DNA from: an uncultured Calothrix sp.
Lineage (GTDB): Bacteria > Cyanobacteriota > Cyanobacteriia > Cyanobacteriales > Nostocaceae
Direction: 5' to 3'
Length of the DNA: 50,754 bases
Assembly: GCA_937973965.1 (NCBI GenBank)
Contig: CALJJQ010000017.1
Span: 1-50,754, forward strand
Under the pieces are notes generated by a model. It saw only the letters and a program-made list of their open reading frames with translations, was not told the DNA's origin and did not search any database. Made by a program: the position numbers and the translations under genes. Below are positions 18,507-26,321 of the stretch, one piece after another (the stretch's first letter is position 1; each line of letters starts with the position of its first letter).

Positions 18507-19256
18507 ATGACTAAGCAATCATCACATAGGAATAATACAGCTATTTTTGAACAGTTATGGGGTATTACTCTGGAACTGCGACAAAAGTTAGAAGCGCGTT
18601 TTGAATTACATCCAAATCTATCTACACAGGATTTACAAAGCTACTGTACCCCCACAGGAGAAGCGAATGGTTCATTAAATACCTTTTCTGGTCCGGAGAT
18701 TACTTGGTTAGTTCATTCATGGATAAAAGCTCCTCAACTCAATTTTTGTAATATCCACCTTACTGTTTGGTTAGGGTCGCAGGTTCGCGTTCCCCATTTT
18801 GCTTTTGTAGTTGGTACTGTTCCACAGCTTTTCTTTTATATTGACTACGTACCTCGAAGTGACCTTTCTGTTGATTTGCAATCCTTTGACCGTTACTATG
18901 AACCAGTTAACGAAATTTTTGTCAATCTCCAGTCTGATTCTGCTTTTGAAAGGTTTATTAGTAAAGATGCGTATATGCGTCAAGCAATGTCACCTTCTCA
19001 CTTGTGTTATACATGTCCACTGACTGAGGAGAAAGTATCCCAAATTCACAAACTTGCTTTACAAATGTTCAATCTTTGGCTGACCTGGGTAGACGAAGCT
19101 GAGATTGTTCCACAACATGAGCGTACTGAATTATCTGCTCGTGATTTACTGGTTCGTCGAACTGTTGCAGAAAGAGACCCCGATAACAAAATCGCTGTGG
19201 GTCTATTTGGGGAAGAACTGACAAATAAGTTAGTTCGCGCACTTTGGGGAGGTTAA
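18507..19256 (+). CDS. Red chlorophyll catabolite reductase-like protein
   Basis: 249 residues, soluble. The central block resembles plant RCC reductase (ACD2; a relative of ferredoxin-dependent bilin reductases): LTVWLGSQVRVPHFAFVVG, then FFYIDYVPRSDLSVD and YYEPVNEIF, then SPSHLCYTCPLTEEKVSQI, a helix LALQMFNLWLTWVDEAE and a final FGEELTNKLVRALWG. In plants the enzyme reduces red chlorophyll catabolite with ferredoxin during chlorophyll breakdown. In a cyanobacterium the substrate could be a chlorophyll catabolite or a bilin. The assignment rests on remembered family pattern, not an alignment. Divergent from an NmrA-like reductase. Confidence 0.7.
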   Translation: MTKQSSHRNNTAIFEQLWGITLELRQKLEARFELHPNLSTQDLQSYCTPTGEANGSLNTFSGPEITWLVHSWIKAPQLNFCNIHLTVWLGSQVRVPHFAFVVGTVPQLFFYIDYVPRSDLSVDLQSFDRYYEPVNEIFVNLQSDSAFERFISKDAYMRQAMSPSHLCYTCPLTEEKVSQIHKLALQMFNLWLTWVDEAEIVPQHERTELSARDLLVRRTVAERDPDNKIAVGLFGEELTNKLVRALWGG

Positions 19257-19852
19257 TCAATTCTCTGTCAGCTTATATCTTCCACCACGTACAGGTTCAA
19301 AATAAATTTTACTCAGTACAGTTGGTTTTAAGCTAAAAGCATAAGTCCATACAAAATAGACTAAAAGGACTTCTAAAAAACCAGAATTTTTGATCATGCT
19401 AATTTAAGGTGAGGTTGGATGGTAAATAACCCCACTCTGTAGATGTGCTTTCGCTGGGAAAAAGGGCTAATTTTAGAGGTGCTAAAGCGCAACTACGTGC
19501 CTTTTCTCACCGATACAATAAATAATATGATGGAATGCTAGCAATAAAGCTTTACGGCTTACAGCTACGCTAGAGTAATCCAAAATCTGTCTTAGAGGTT
19601 GTTTGTCAAGTATTAATTATCACTATTTTGACTATCGTCCTGACTCTGGACATGGGGTTATAAAGCTGATTTTTCCTTCGAGAGTACAGACATGACATGT
19701 CGCGTCTCTTCCTGCTCCCAAAAACGATAATTCAAGTATTAAAATCGACTTTTAAAATATCCTCTGAGAAAGTTTGGTGGAAGAATAAACCTCCCACGAA
19801 CTTTCCGCAAACTTCTAAATCGAAAATTTTCTGGGATTGATCGCGCGTTAAT
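19257..19852. other. Intergenic region with repeat fragments
   Basis: No gene recognised. It contains a GAGACG-family near-palindrome (AGACATGACATGTCGCGTCT, 19688-19707) and a GCTAGC...GCTAG degenerate repeat near 19538-19575. Nothing else found. Confidence 0.4.
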
Positions 19853-20347
19853 TTAGGTTGTGACAGCTTGTAATTCCCGTTCAATCACTTGAATTAAATC
19901 TTGTGATTCGGGTGTAGTTCCACTTTTAAAGCGAGCGACTACTTCTCCATTTTTTGCAACTACAAATTTTTCAAAGTTCCAAGATACATCCCCTTTGGGT
20001 TCCACTGAATTTGTTAATCTGGCATAGAGAGGATGCTGTTGGTCTCCTTTGGCGTGAACTTTGTCAAACAGTTCAAAACTTACCCCATAGTTACGAGTAC
20101 AAAAATTGACAATCTCTTCGTTTGTGCCTGGCTCTTGGGCACCAAAATCATTGCAGGGAAAGCCAAGTACCCGCAATCCCTGAGATTTGTATTTTTGGTG
20201 CAATTTTTCTAGTCCAGAATACTGTCCTGTATATCCACAGTAGGAGGCTACGTTAACAATTAGCAGGACATATCCTGTATATTCACTTAATTTTTTCTCT
20301 TCTCCAGTGATAGTTTTTACTGTAATGTCGGCAACTGTGTTACTCAT
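19853..20347 (-). CDS. Glutathione peroxidase family protein (thioredoxin-type, Cys form)
   Basis: 164 residues. The peroxidatic Cys lies in NVASYCGYTGQYSGLEKL (Cys37), the catalytic Gln is kept in GAQEPGTNEEI (Gln71), the resolving-Cys candidate is in GFPCNDFG (Cys65), and the catalytic Trp/Asn pair is in SWNFEKFVV. Cys replaces selenocysteine, as in nearly all bacteria; such enzymes reduce lipid and H2O2 peroxides, usually with thioredoxin or NADPH-linked donors. No signal peptide. The frame opens four codons earlier at a TTG; ATG 20347 is preferred. Confidence 0.92.
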   Translation of the reverse strand: MSNTVADITVKTITGEEKKLSEYTGYVLLIVNVASYCGYTGQYSGLEKLHQKYKSQGLRVLGFPCNDFGAQEPGTNEEIVNFCTRNYGVSFELFDKVHAKGDQQHPLYARLTNSVEPKGDVSWNFEKFVVAKNGEVVARFKSGTTPESQDLIQVIERELQAVTT

Positions 20348-20437
20348 AGGTAATGGCAATAATTATTAATGGAATGATTGATCCATTGGCCAGTTTCCCA
20401 TATTTAGGCCATTTTCAAAAATCCCATCGACCTGAGA

Positions 20438-21301
20438 TTATTCATGGATGGAACCATCTGGCATAATCATTCCCGATAGATTTGCACCGATGAGTTTAAC
20501 TAACACGCGATCGCCGGAACTAACCCGCGCACCGGTTAAATCTGCTCCTCGCAAATCCGCACCGCTCAAATCAGCACCAATCAAGTTAGCGGAACGTAGG
20601 TTTGCTTCCCGCAGGTCTGCAAGTAATAAATTAGCTCGGAATAGGTTGGCATCTTTTAAATTTGCACCACGTAAAATCACCTTGTGCATGAAGGTATCAC
20701 TTAAATTTGCACCACTGAGGTTGGCGTAACTCAGATTACGTCCAGACAGGTCTTTGTTACTTAAGTTGGCGTTACTAAAATCTTTACCACTTAAGTCTGG
20801 ATGGGGTGCGGGTGGTTTAAACCGTTCCGAAGTGTCGTAGGGTGGACGGTAGGTTGATTGGGGGGATTTAGGCGGTGGACTAGTTGATTGGGTTTGAGGT
20901 GGTTCTGGTTTTGGTGGTGGGGGTTTTGGGTCTGCTTTGGGTGGTTGGTAAGCAGACTGGTAGGTTTTTTGATAGGAATAGGTTTTGGTGGGTGTAGGAG
21001 GTTTGGGAGTTTTGGTGTAGGGAGAACTCCCATTAGAGCGGGAAGTAGCTTGATAAAACTTACTGTGAGATTGGGTCTTATGCGATCGCGTAGTAGCTCC
21101 TATGGAGCATCGCAATTTTTCCCGTGCTTCGTTGATATCTTGCAATTTCCGTACCGCTTTTTCTCGTAAACGTTCATTTTCCGGGGGAATGCGGTCAGGA
21201 TGCCAAATAAATGCTAAATCCTTATAAGCCTGGTTGACCTCATCGATGGATGCTCCAGGCTCAAGTTCTAAAATACGGTAGTATCGCTCCAAATGTCGCA
21301 T
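20438..21301 (-). CDS. J-domain protein fused to pentapeptide repeats
   Basis: 287 residues with three parts. Residues 1-65 are a DnaJ domain (YYRILELEPGASIDEVNQAY, HPD at 34-36), which stimulates the ATPase of a DnaK partner. Residues about 68-165 are a Pro/Thr/Ser/Lys-rich disordered linker. Residues about 170-280 are pentapeptide repeats (A-(N/D)-L-x-x: NLSNKDLSGRNLSYANLSGANL...), a right-handed quadrilateral beta-helix likely to serve as a binding platform. The start of the linker (CSIGATTRSHK) is encoded by a 32-nt palindromic repeat found also in another gene of the window. The fold assignments are strong; the client is unknown. Confidence 0.88.
   Translation of the reverse strand: MRHLERYYRILELEPGASIDEVNQAYKDLAFIWHPDRIPPENERLREKAVRKLQDINEAREKLRCSIGATTRSHKTQSHSKFYQATSRSNGSSPYTKTPKPPTPTKTYSYQKTYQSAYQPPKADPKPPPPKPEPPQTQSTSPPPKSPQSTYRPPYDTSERFKPPAPHPDLSGKDFSNANLSNKDLSGRNLSYANLSGANLSDTFMHKVILRGANLKDANLFRANLLLADLREANLRSANLIGADLSGADLRGADLTGARVSSGDRVLVKLIGANLSGMIMPDGSIHE
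21082..21113. repeat. 32-nt HIP1-headed palindromic repeat inside a coding sequence
   Basis: Begins GCGATCGCG and ends CTCCTATGGAGCATCGC; about 24 of 32 positions match the copy at 46137-46168. It lies in frame in the J-domain protein, at the junction of the J domain and the linker. Confidence 0.6.
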
Positions 21302-21464
21302 AAGACGTTTAGTTTTTGAGTCTATCTTTAATTATGTAACTATGCTGTCCTTGCGTGCTATTTCTTGAAAATATGTTTGTATTTTCCCATGCTCACACAA
21401 TTGAGACACTCAAAACATCCATAGTGAAATAGATACCGTGATTAAGTCTAGTTTGATTGACTAC

Positions 21465-21953
21465 TTACCACCAAATTAAACGCTCGCGAATTGCGCGCAT
21501 ATAAGCATAAATCGGGATTTGGTAAATTTCCACAATTAACCACAAAATAATGACCAAGTGGGACATGAAGGTCATTCCCGTCCAAATGTAGGGCAACCAA
21601 CTCAAAGGTATATCGGGATGGGGAGGAAAATTGTAGGCAACCACACCAATCACAAAGGTAGGTAGAATAATAAAAGCAATAGCCGCGATCGCATAACCCC
21701 AACCAAATTCTACCCCTTCTAATTGGGCTTCTGTCCAACCAAAACCATTCCAACGCCATACTAAAGGAGGTTGTCGTGATGGTAATTTTAACTGTTGTTG
21801 CTCCACATTCACGGTAAAAATTTGTTGACAAAAATCACAGGACATTGCCTCCATCAAGGGCATATGTGATATCTTCCCCACATGGCAAACTGGACAGGGA
21901 TAGGTATCATGTTCATGGAAGGATGTTGCCAAAAGTTTTGAAGTGTGCTTCAT
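21465..21953 (-). CDS. Small zinc-ribbon membrane protein
   Basis: 162 residues. A zinc-ribbon-like N-terminal half with two CxxC knuckles (CPVC at 20-23, CDFC at 39-42), a WRWNGFGWT motif near 66-74, then two predicted membrane helices (GWGYAIAAIAFIILPTFVIGVV and MTFMSHLVIILWLIVEIY) and a basic C-terminus. I recognise it only as a conserved cyanobacterial type. Function unknown; a membrane-tethered metal-binding or assembly factor is possible. Single gene. Confidence 0.72.
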   Translation of the reverse strand: MKHTSKLLATSFHEHDTYPCPVCHVGKISHMPLMEAMSCDFCQQIFTVNVEQQQLKLPSRQPPLVWRWNGFGWTEAQLEGVEFGWGYAIAAIAFIILPTFVIGVVAYNFPPHPDIPLSWLPYIWTGMTFMSHLVIILWLIVEIYQIPIYAYMRAIRERLIWW

Positions 21954-22419
21954 AGAATCCGTCGTCCGCGAAGATAAAATGAATATTGTCCCGGATTTCT
22001 CATATTTAAGGGAGTAGGTAGAGACGACCCACCGGGTCGTCTCTACCGGAATAGAGAATAGAACGAAAATTCAGTCGTTGCTCAAACCTTACCGTTCACT
22101 CATTCACTCATGAGAAATACAGGATTGGGGGTGATTAGACCCTTATTCTCCCTGCTGAATTGCCAAATTACTGCAAAATTTTAGAAAATTTTCTTTTATT
22201 ACGAATTATTCTAAATAATTAATTATTAATAAATTTCTCCATTTGACCCAATTTATCTAATTGTAGCGATTAGTCAAGCGATCGCGATACTTCCCAAGAA
22301 AGTAGAAAGTAGGGAGACTGGTTCAGCATAAAAATAAAAAGCTCACTTTTGACGGCGTAAAGTATAAGTTAATCGTTTCCTGTTCTTTTTTATCCTGTCT
22401 CCTATCTCCGTCAACTAAC
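21954..22419. other. Spacer with a perfect 13-bp GAGACG-type inverted repeat
   Basis: Lies between divergent genes and holds no gene. The repeat GTAGAGACGACCC / GGGTCGTCTCTAC (22018-22030 and 22034-22046, loop ACC) is the clearest hairpin. It lies upstream of both neighbours, so it is not a terminator for either; its arms match the family at 41083 and 47797. Confidence 0.5.
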
Positions 22420-22971
22420 ATGGATACTTCCCAAAGTCGTTTTTTTATCGCTCTGCTACCACCCCAACCCATACTCGATCAAGCTAACCACATCAAACAG
22501 TATTTTGCCGACAGGTATAACAGTCGTGGTGCGCAAAAATCCCCACCCCACATCACTTTACAACCACCCTTTCTCTGGGAAAATCAGCAAATATCTACCC
22601 TGAAACAATCCTTAGAGTCCTTTGTCGCATCCATTAAACCGATTCCCATCACTTTAAATAACTATGCCGCATTTCCACCCCGCGTCATCTACATTAATGT
22701 CCTTAAAACCTCAGAACTATTAACATTACAAACCGATTTAATCTCCCATCTCCACACCCACCTACACATCCCCTCAGACAACCGTCCATTCACACCCCAC
22801 ATGACCGTCGCATTTCGAGACCTAACAAAAGCCAATTTTCACCTTGCTTGGTCGGAATTTATCCATCGCTCCTTTGAATTTGAATTTTTCGCCACCAGTT
22901 TGACCCTACTACGTCATAATGGTCAGCGTTGGCTGGTGGATACGGAATTTCCGTTTCTGGAAGTTTTGTAA
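22420..22971 (+). CDS. 2H phosphoesterase (2'-5' RNA ligase family)
   Basis: 183 residues with the two catalytic HxT motifs of the 2H superfamily at HIT (44-46, in SPPHITLQPPF) and HMT (127-129, in FTPHMTVAF), and the typical opening RFFIALLPP. Bacterial members (ThpR/LigT-like) hydrolyse cyclic phosphates or ligate 2'-5' RNA ends in vitro; the biological substrate here is unknown. Single gene with ATG start. Confidence 0.88.
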   Translation: MDTSQSRFFIALLPPQPILDQANHIKQYFADRYNSRGAQKSPPHITLQPPFLWENQQISTLKQSLESFVASIKPIPITLNNYAAFPPRVIYINVLKTSELLTLQTDLISHLHTHLHIPSDNRPFTPHMTVAFRDLTKANFHLAWSEFIHRSFEFEFFATSLTLLRHNGQRWLVDTEFPFLEVL

Positions 22972-23107
22972 TATGGGTATTCTTAATTTTTCGGGTTTGC
23001 TCATATAGGAATCCAGTTTGGTTTTTGAATCCATCTATTGGGGTGAGGGAGTAGGGAGTAGGGAGTAGAAATTGTACTGAGTTTTGTTCAATATTCAAAT
23101 AGGAGTC

Positions 23108-23232
23108 CTATACCTGGATTTCTCACGAGTAAGTTGTAAGCTTTGAGTAACGGATTGATTTTCCTTCTACTGACTACTCCCTACTCCCTATTCCCTGTGA
23201 GTTTTAGAGTTTTGTGAGAAATGCGGGTATAG
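23108..23232. mobile_element. MITE-like element with 19-bp imperfect terminal inverted repeats
   Basis: CTATACCTGGATTTCTCAC (23108-23126) and GTGAGAAATGCGGGTATAG (23214-23232) are complementary at 17 of 19 positions. The 125-bp block contains a GGGAGTA-type heptamer array and has no ORF. A diverged relative occurs near 49211-49338 (same order: TTGAGTAG.GG.TTGATTTTCCT, CTCCCTATTCCCTG, GTTTGTGAGAAAT). It lies just upstream of the restriction-modification genes. Confidence 0.55.
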
Positions 23233-23294
23233 ACTATTTTGTAGAGTACTGATATACTATTGTTTCTCATCTGATAGGGAAGGACGATTTATTT

Positions 23295-24728
23295 GTGGTC
23301 AATCTGTCAAATATCTCCGAAAAATCACCAGAAACAGAGAATGATATTTTAGGAGAAATTAATATCTTAGATAGGCGCTTAAAACAAAAATACCAAAGAA
23401 AATTTCTGATTCAGCCGGACTTAACTCGTTCTTTAGTGAGTTTCCAGGCAAATAAACATAAATCCTTCTATCGCTGGTATAAGTTCAAAGAAGCTTTTTC
23501 TGCTTCCCTAGTGGAGTTTTTATGTCATAAATATCAAATCAATCATGGTAAAGTTTTAGACCCTTTTGCAGGTAGTGGAACAACATTATTTGCAACATCG
23601 AAGATTGGTATAGATGCGGATGGAGTAGAATTATTACCAATTGGTCAACAAATTATTAATACAAAAAATATCTTAGAGGGGGAATTTAACTCTGAGGATT
23701 TGAACCGGCTTAGAGCTTACTTACATGTAGAAACTTGGCAACAATTTGAAGCAAAAACTTCTCTGCCAGAATTAAAAATCACAAAATCAGCTTACCCTCC
23801 TAATACGAAAACAGCAATAGAGCGGTTTATTGAGTCTTATCAGTATGAAAATATTAAAGTTCAGAATGTATTAAAATTTGCACTGCTTTGCATTTTGGAA
23901 TCTGTCAGTTATACACGTAAAGATGGTCAGTATCTGCGCTGGGACTCCCGTTCTGGTCGTGGACAAGGGAACAAGACTTTCCACAAAAGTGAAATATTAG
24001 ATTTTGAAAGCGCTATTACAAATAAAATTAGAGAAATCGTTCAAGATTTAGAACCATTGACGCAGCAAATGGAAATTTTTACCAGTTTCATAAAACCAGG
24101 AAAAATTCACCTTTATCATGGTTCTTGCCTCAGTATTATGCCAAATTTAGCAGAATCAACATATGATGCAATCATTACATCACCACCTTACTGCAATCGG
24201 TATGATTATACTCGCACTTATGCTTTAGAACTAGCTCTACTTGGTGTTACTGAGTCAGAAATAATTCAACTTCGTCAGGAGATGTTAAGTTGTACAGTTG
24301 AGAATAAACCCAAAAATTTATTAGCAATTAACCCACTCTGGAATCAAGCACTAAAAGTGGCAGAATCACACGAATTATTAAAAGCTATTTTAATTTATTT
24401 AGAAACTCAAAAAACCCAAGGTAACTTAAATAATAATAGTATACCTCGGATGGTGAAAGGATACTTTGATGAAATGGCTTGTGTAATTCAAGAATCTGCT
24501 CGTCTTCTTAAACCTGGTGCTATTTTGTTTATGGTTAACGATAATGTACGTTATGCAGGTGTAAGTATTTCTGTTGATATGATTCTCTGTGATTTTGCTA
24601 CACAATTGGGCTTTACTATAGAAAATATTTTACTTTTACCCAGTGATAAGGGTAATAGTAGCCAACAAATGGGAAATCATGGACGAGAACCCCTAAGAAA
24701 ATGTGTTTATGTCTGGAAAAAAGAGTAA
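23295..24728 (+). CDS. Type II DNA methyltransferase (amino-MTase, probably N4-cytosine)
   Basis: 477 residues. SAM-binding motif I VLDPFAGSGTTLFA at about 88-101 and catalytic motif IV TSPPYCNRYDYTR at about 295-307; the roughly 200 residues between probably hold the target recognition domain (order I-TRD-IV). The SPPY form favours N4-methylcytosine. The C-terminal part has GAILFMVNDNVRYAG. GTG start, preceded by GGGAAGGA. The gene is followed after 8 bp by an AvaI/BsoBI-type endonuclease gene on the same strand, so it should protect the same sequence (CYCGRG) from that enzyme. Confidence 0.9.
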   Translation: MVNLSNISEKSPETENDILGEINILDRRLKQKYQRKFLIQPDLTRSLVSFQANKHKSFYRWYKFKEAFSASLVEFLCHKYQINHGKVLDPFAGSGTTLFATSKIGIDADGVELLPIGQQIINTKNILEGEFNSEDLNRLRAYLHVETWQQFEAKTSLPELKITKSAYPPNTKTAIERFIESYQYENIKVQNVLKFALLCILESVSYTRKDGQYLRWDSRSGRGQGNKTFHKSEILDFESAITNKIREIVQDLEPLTQQMEIFTSFIKPGKIHLYHGSCLSIMPNLAESTYDAIITSPPYCNRYDYTRTYALELALLGVTESEIIQLRQEMLSCTVENKPKNLLAINPLWNQALKVAESHELLKAILIYLETQKTQGNLNNNSIPRMVKGYFDEMACVIQESARLLKPGAILFMVNDNVRYAGVSISVDMILCDFATQLGFTIENILLLPSDKGNSSQQMGNHGREPLRKCVYVWKKE

Positions 24729-24736
24729 ACTAAACA

Positions 24737-25708
24737 GTGATGCGTGCTTACCAAAATCATCTTCAGTCCAGTGATGAACTTGTCACCCCATACGAAGCGA
24801 CTCGTGCGGGTTTTATTGCACTTGCATTGGAAAAAAATAGGCGGGCAACACCTTTTATTGTCGAAGCACAGATATTTAAAGAGACCGCATCTCAGGCGAA
24901 GATTCCGACAGATTTACTCCTAATTCCAGAAATTGAGATGGGGCTTTTAACTGCGGCAGGGTTGTCAGAAAAATCTCTTATATACTTAACATCTGAAGAT
25001 AAAATTGAAGCCATTAATGGTCTGATTAAAAATTTTTTAGAGCCAGCAGGTCAAAGCTTTATTGAAGAAATCGTATTTCGTTTTTTATTAACTCGTGGTG
25101 ATGCATTGGGAGGTTCAATGCGTAATGTAGGAGGTGTATTAGCACAAAGAAAACTAACTCGTGCTATCCTTTCCACCCTCACCATTGCAGGTAGAAAATA
25201 CCATTGGCAACACTCTAAAACTAAAAAATGGATAGCAATGACCGATGACGACTCTGAAATAGAGTTGTCTTTACGTGGAATTAGTTGGGAAAATAATAAT
25301 GGTAGTCGAACATTAATTTATAATTTGAACATACCCCTAGTCAAAAGTAACGTGGATTTGTGCTTATTTAGTCTTCCTCCGACAGAGTTAATCGCAAGTG
25401 AATCGAATCGAATTGATCCAGAATTCGCTGCCCCTAATACTATTGCATTAGGCGAATTAAAAGGAGGTATAGATCCTGCTGGTGCAGATGAGCATTGGAA
25501 AACAGCGCAAGCTGCCTTAAATCGGATACGCACAGCATTCTCGTCTGTAGGATACTCACCCTATACTTTTTTTGTTGGTTCTGCGATCGCCAAAAGAATG
25601 GCTAGTGAAATTTGGCATCAGTTAGAAGATGGGACCCTCTCCAATGCAGCTAATCTCACTCAAGATAGACAAGTGGCATCTATTTCCCGATGGTTATGCA
25701 GCTTGTAA
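24737..25708 (+). CDS. AvaI/BsoBI-family type II restriction endonuclease
   Basis: 323 residues, the same length as I recall for BsoBI. The segment [19 protein letters not shown] carries Glu240, Lys242 and His253, which matches the E-x-K...H active site described for BsoBI with identical spacing; the upstream Asp is in NVDLCLF (Asp207). Family members cut CYCGRG (C^YCGRG). Tight linkage behind the methyltransferase gene makes a complete R-M pair. Start GTG 24737, with ATG 24740 next to it. The next 170 bp hold no terminator that I could see before the aromatic leader region. Confidence 0.9.
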   Translation: MMRAYQNHLQSSDELVTPYEATRAGFIALALEKNRRATPFIVEAQIFKETASQAKIPTDLLLIPEIEMGLLTAAGLSEKSLIYLTSEDKIEAINGLIKNFLEPAGQSFIEEIVFRFLLTRGDALGGSMRNVGGVLAQRKLTRAILSTLTIAGRKYHWQHSKTKKWIAMTDDDSEIELSLRGISWENNNGSRTLIYNLNIPLVKSNVDLCLFSLPPTELIASESNRIDPEFAAPNTIALGELKGGIDPAGADEHWKTAQAALNRIRTAFSSVGYSPYTFFVGSAIAKRMASEIWHQLEDGTLSNAANLTQDRQVASISRWLCSL

Positions 25709-25881
25709 GCCTTATATATTAGTCAATCTGTGTTTTCCCAATTACCGATGAATCCCGGTTGAACAAAATTATTTGATTATCCATTGACTTATTTAGTTTG
25801 GTTCTGTTATTGTAATCCCAGGGGTATAACTCTATCTATTTATCCCTTATTTATCAATTTTTGTTAAAGATAACCTTGGAA
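25709..25881. other. Spacer and probable promoter region of the DAHP synthase leader
   Basis: AT-rich, no gene. TTGACT at about 25783-25788 is a possible -35, but no good -10 sits at 17 bp, so the promoter is not assigned. Confidence 0.3.
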
Positions 25882-25944
25882 ATGTCAAAACCAGCAGTAT
25901 ATAGCTACTTTTATTTTTGGTTTAGGGAGGTTCACCGGGTGTGA
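25882..25944 (+). CDS. Leader peptide 1, rich in Tyr/Phe/Trp
   Basis: A 20-codon ORF (ATG 25882, TGA 25942) that includes the run Y-S-Y-F-Y-F-W-F: seven aromatic codons in eight (25900-25923). It ends inside the left arm region of the antiterminator hairpin, as in classical trp/phe attenuators. No strong ribosome binding site (GGA lies too close), so initiation may be weak; TTG 25876 is an alternative in-frame start. It is too short for a functional protein. The aromatic run plus the downstream DAHP synthase gene point to a role as a sensor of charged Phe/Tyr/Trp tRNA. Confidence 0.75.
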   Translation: MSKPAVYSYFYFWFREVHRV

Positions 25945-26013
25945 ATTAGCGTTCCGCATGGAAACATCCCGGTGAACCGCAGAGCGATGTAGCTCCTGCG
26001 GTTTTTATTTTTT
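25929..26013 (+). terminator. Attenuator 1: overlapping antiterminator and terminator hairpins
   Basis: Arm A GGTTCACCGGG (25929-25939) is the exact complement of arm B CCCGGTGAACC (25968-25978). The next stem CCGCAGAGC / GCTC-c-TGCGG (25977-25985 with 25992-26001) is followed by TTTTTATTTTTT, a rho-independent terminator. Arm B shares two bases with the terminator stem, so the two are at least partly exclusive. A ribosome at the leader stop codon (25942) would cover arm A and favour termination; one stalled at the aromatic codons would leave arm A free. Confidence 0.75.
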
Positions 26014-26128
26014 CTACCCTCTTCTCTACTGGAAATAAAAATGCTGTTACACCTGCGCGAAGGGTGGCATTACTATATCTTGGCAAATCTAATCCATAGA
26101 CGGTAATCCAAAATCCAAAATCACAATC

Positions 26129-26263
26129 ATGCTATCCCAAATTAACTACACTCGCAATTTTTATTTTTGGTTTTTTTACTGGTTCGGCATAGACTCCGGG
26201 CATAGGAACGTATGTACTTGTGTAATCAAGCCCGGAGTTCTGAACTACCGGGTTTTTTTATGA
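26129..26263 (+). CDS. Leader peptide 2, rich in Phe/Tyr/Trp
   Basis: From ATG 26129 the frame reads NFYFWFFYWFG (26156-26188): nine aromatic residues in ten, sharing FYFWF with leader 1. Unlike leader 1 there is no stop in the control region: the frame runs through both hairpins to TGA 26261 (44 codons). Either the stop was lost, or translation through the hairpins is part of the mechanism. No Shine-Dalgarno sequence; the start follows the common AAATCCAAAATC repeat. Confidence 0.6.
   Translation: MLSQINYTRNFYFWFFYWFGIDSGHRNVCTCVIKPGVLNYRVFL
26192..26259 (+). terminator. Attenuator 2: mutually exclusive antiterminator and terminator
   Basis: ACTCCGGGC (26193-26201) pairs exactly with GCCCGGAGT (26230-26238). 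The same right arm also starts the terminator stem CCCGG...CCGGG (26231-26252, inner GTT/AAC), followed by seven T (26253-26259). Because one segment serves in both, the structures exclude each other. The control codons end just before the first arm. DAHP synthase starts 62 bp further on. Confidence 0.75.
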
Positions 26264-26321
26264 GCTGTTGTGTATCGACAAAATTAATTCAAATCCAATC
26301 TAGACTATAAGGACAAAACCA

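Noticed and set aside
19853-20347. Apparent loss of the catalytic Gln in glutathione peroxidase (CNDFG instead of CNQFG)
   Set aside because: Counting against the animal enzyme shows that the catalytic Gln is the one in the following QEPG, which is present.
22972-23294. CRISPR array suspected from repeated GGGAGTA units
   Set aside because: Units are 7 bp, adjacent and degenerate, with no spacers of constant length; these are cyanobacterial heptamer repeats.
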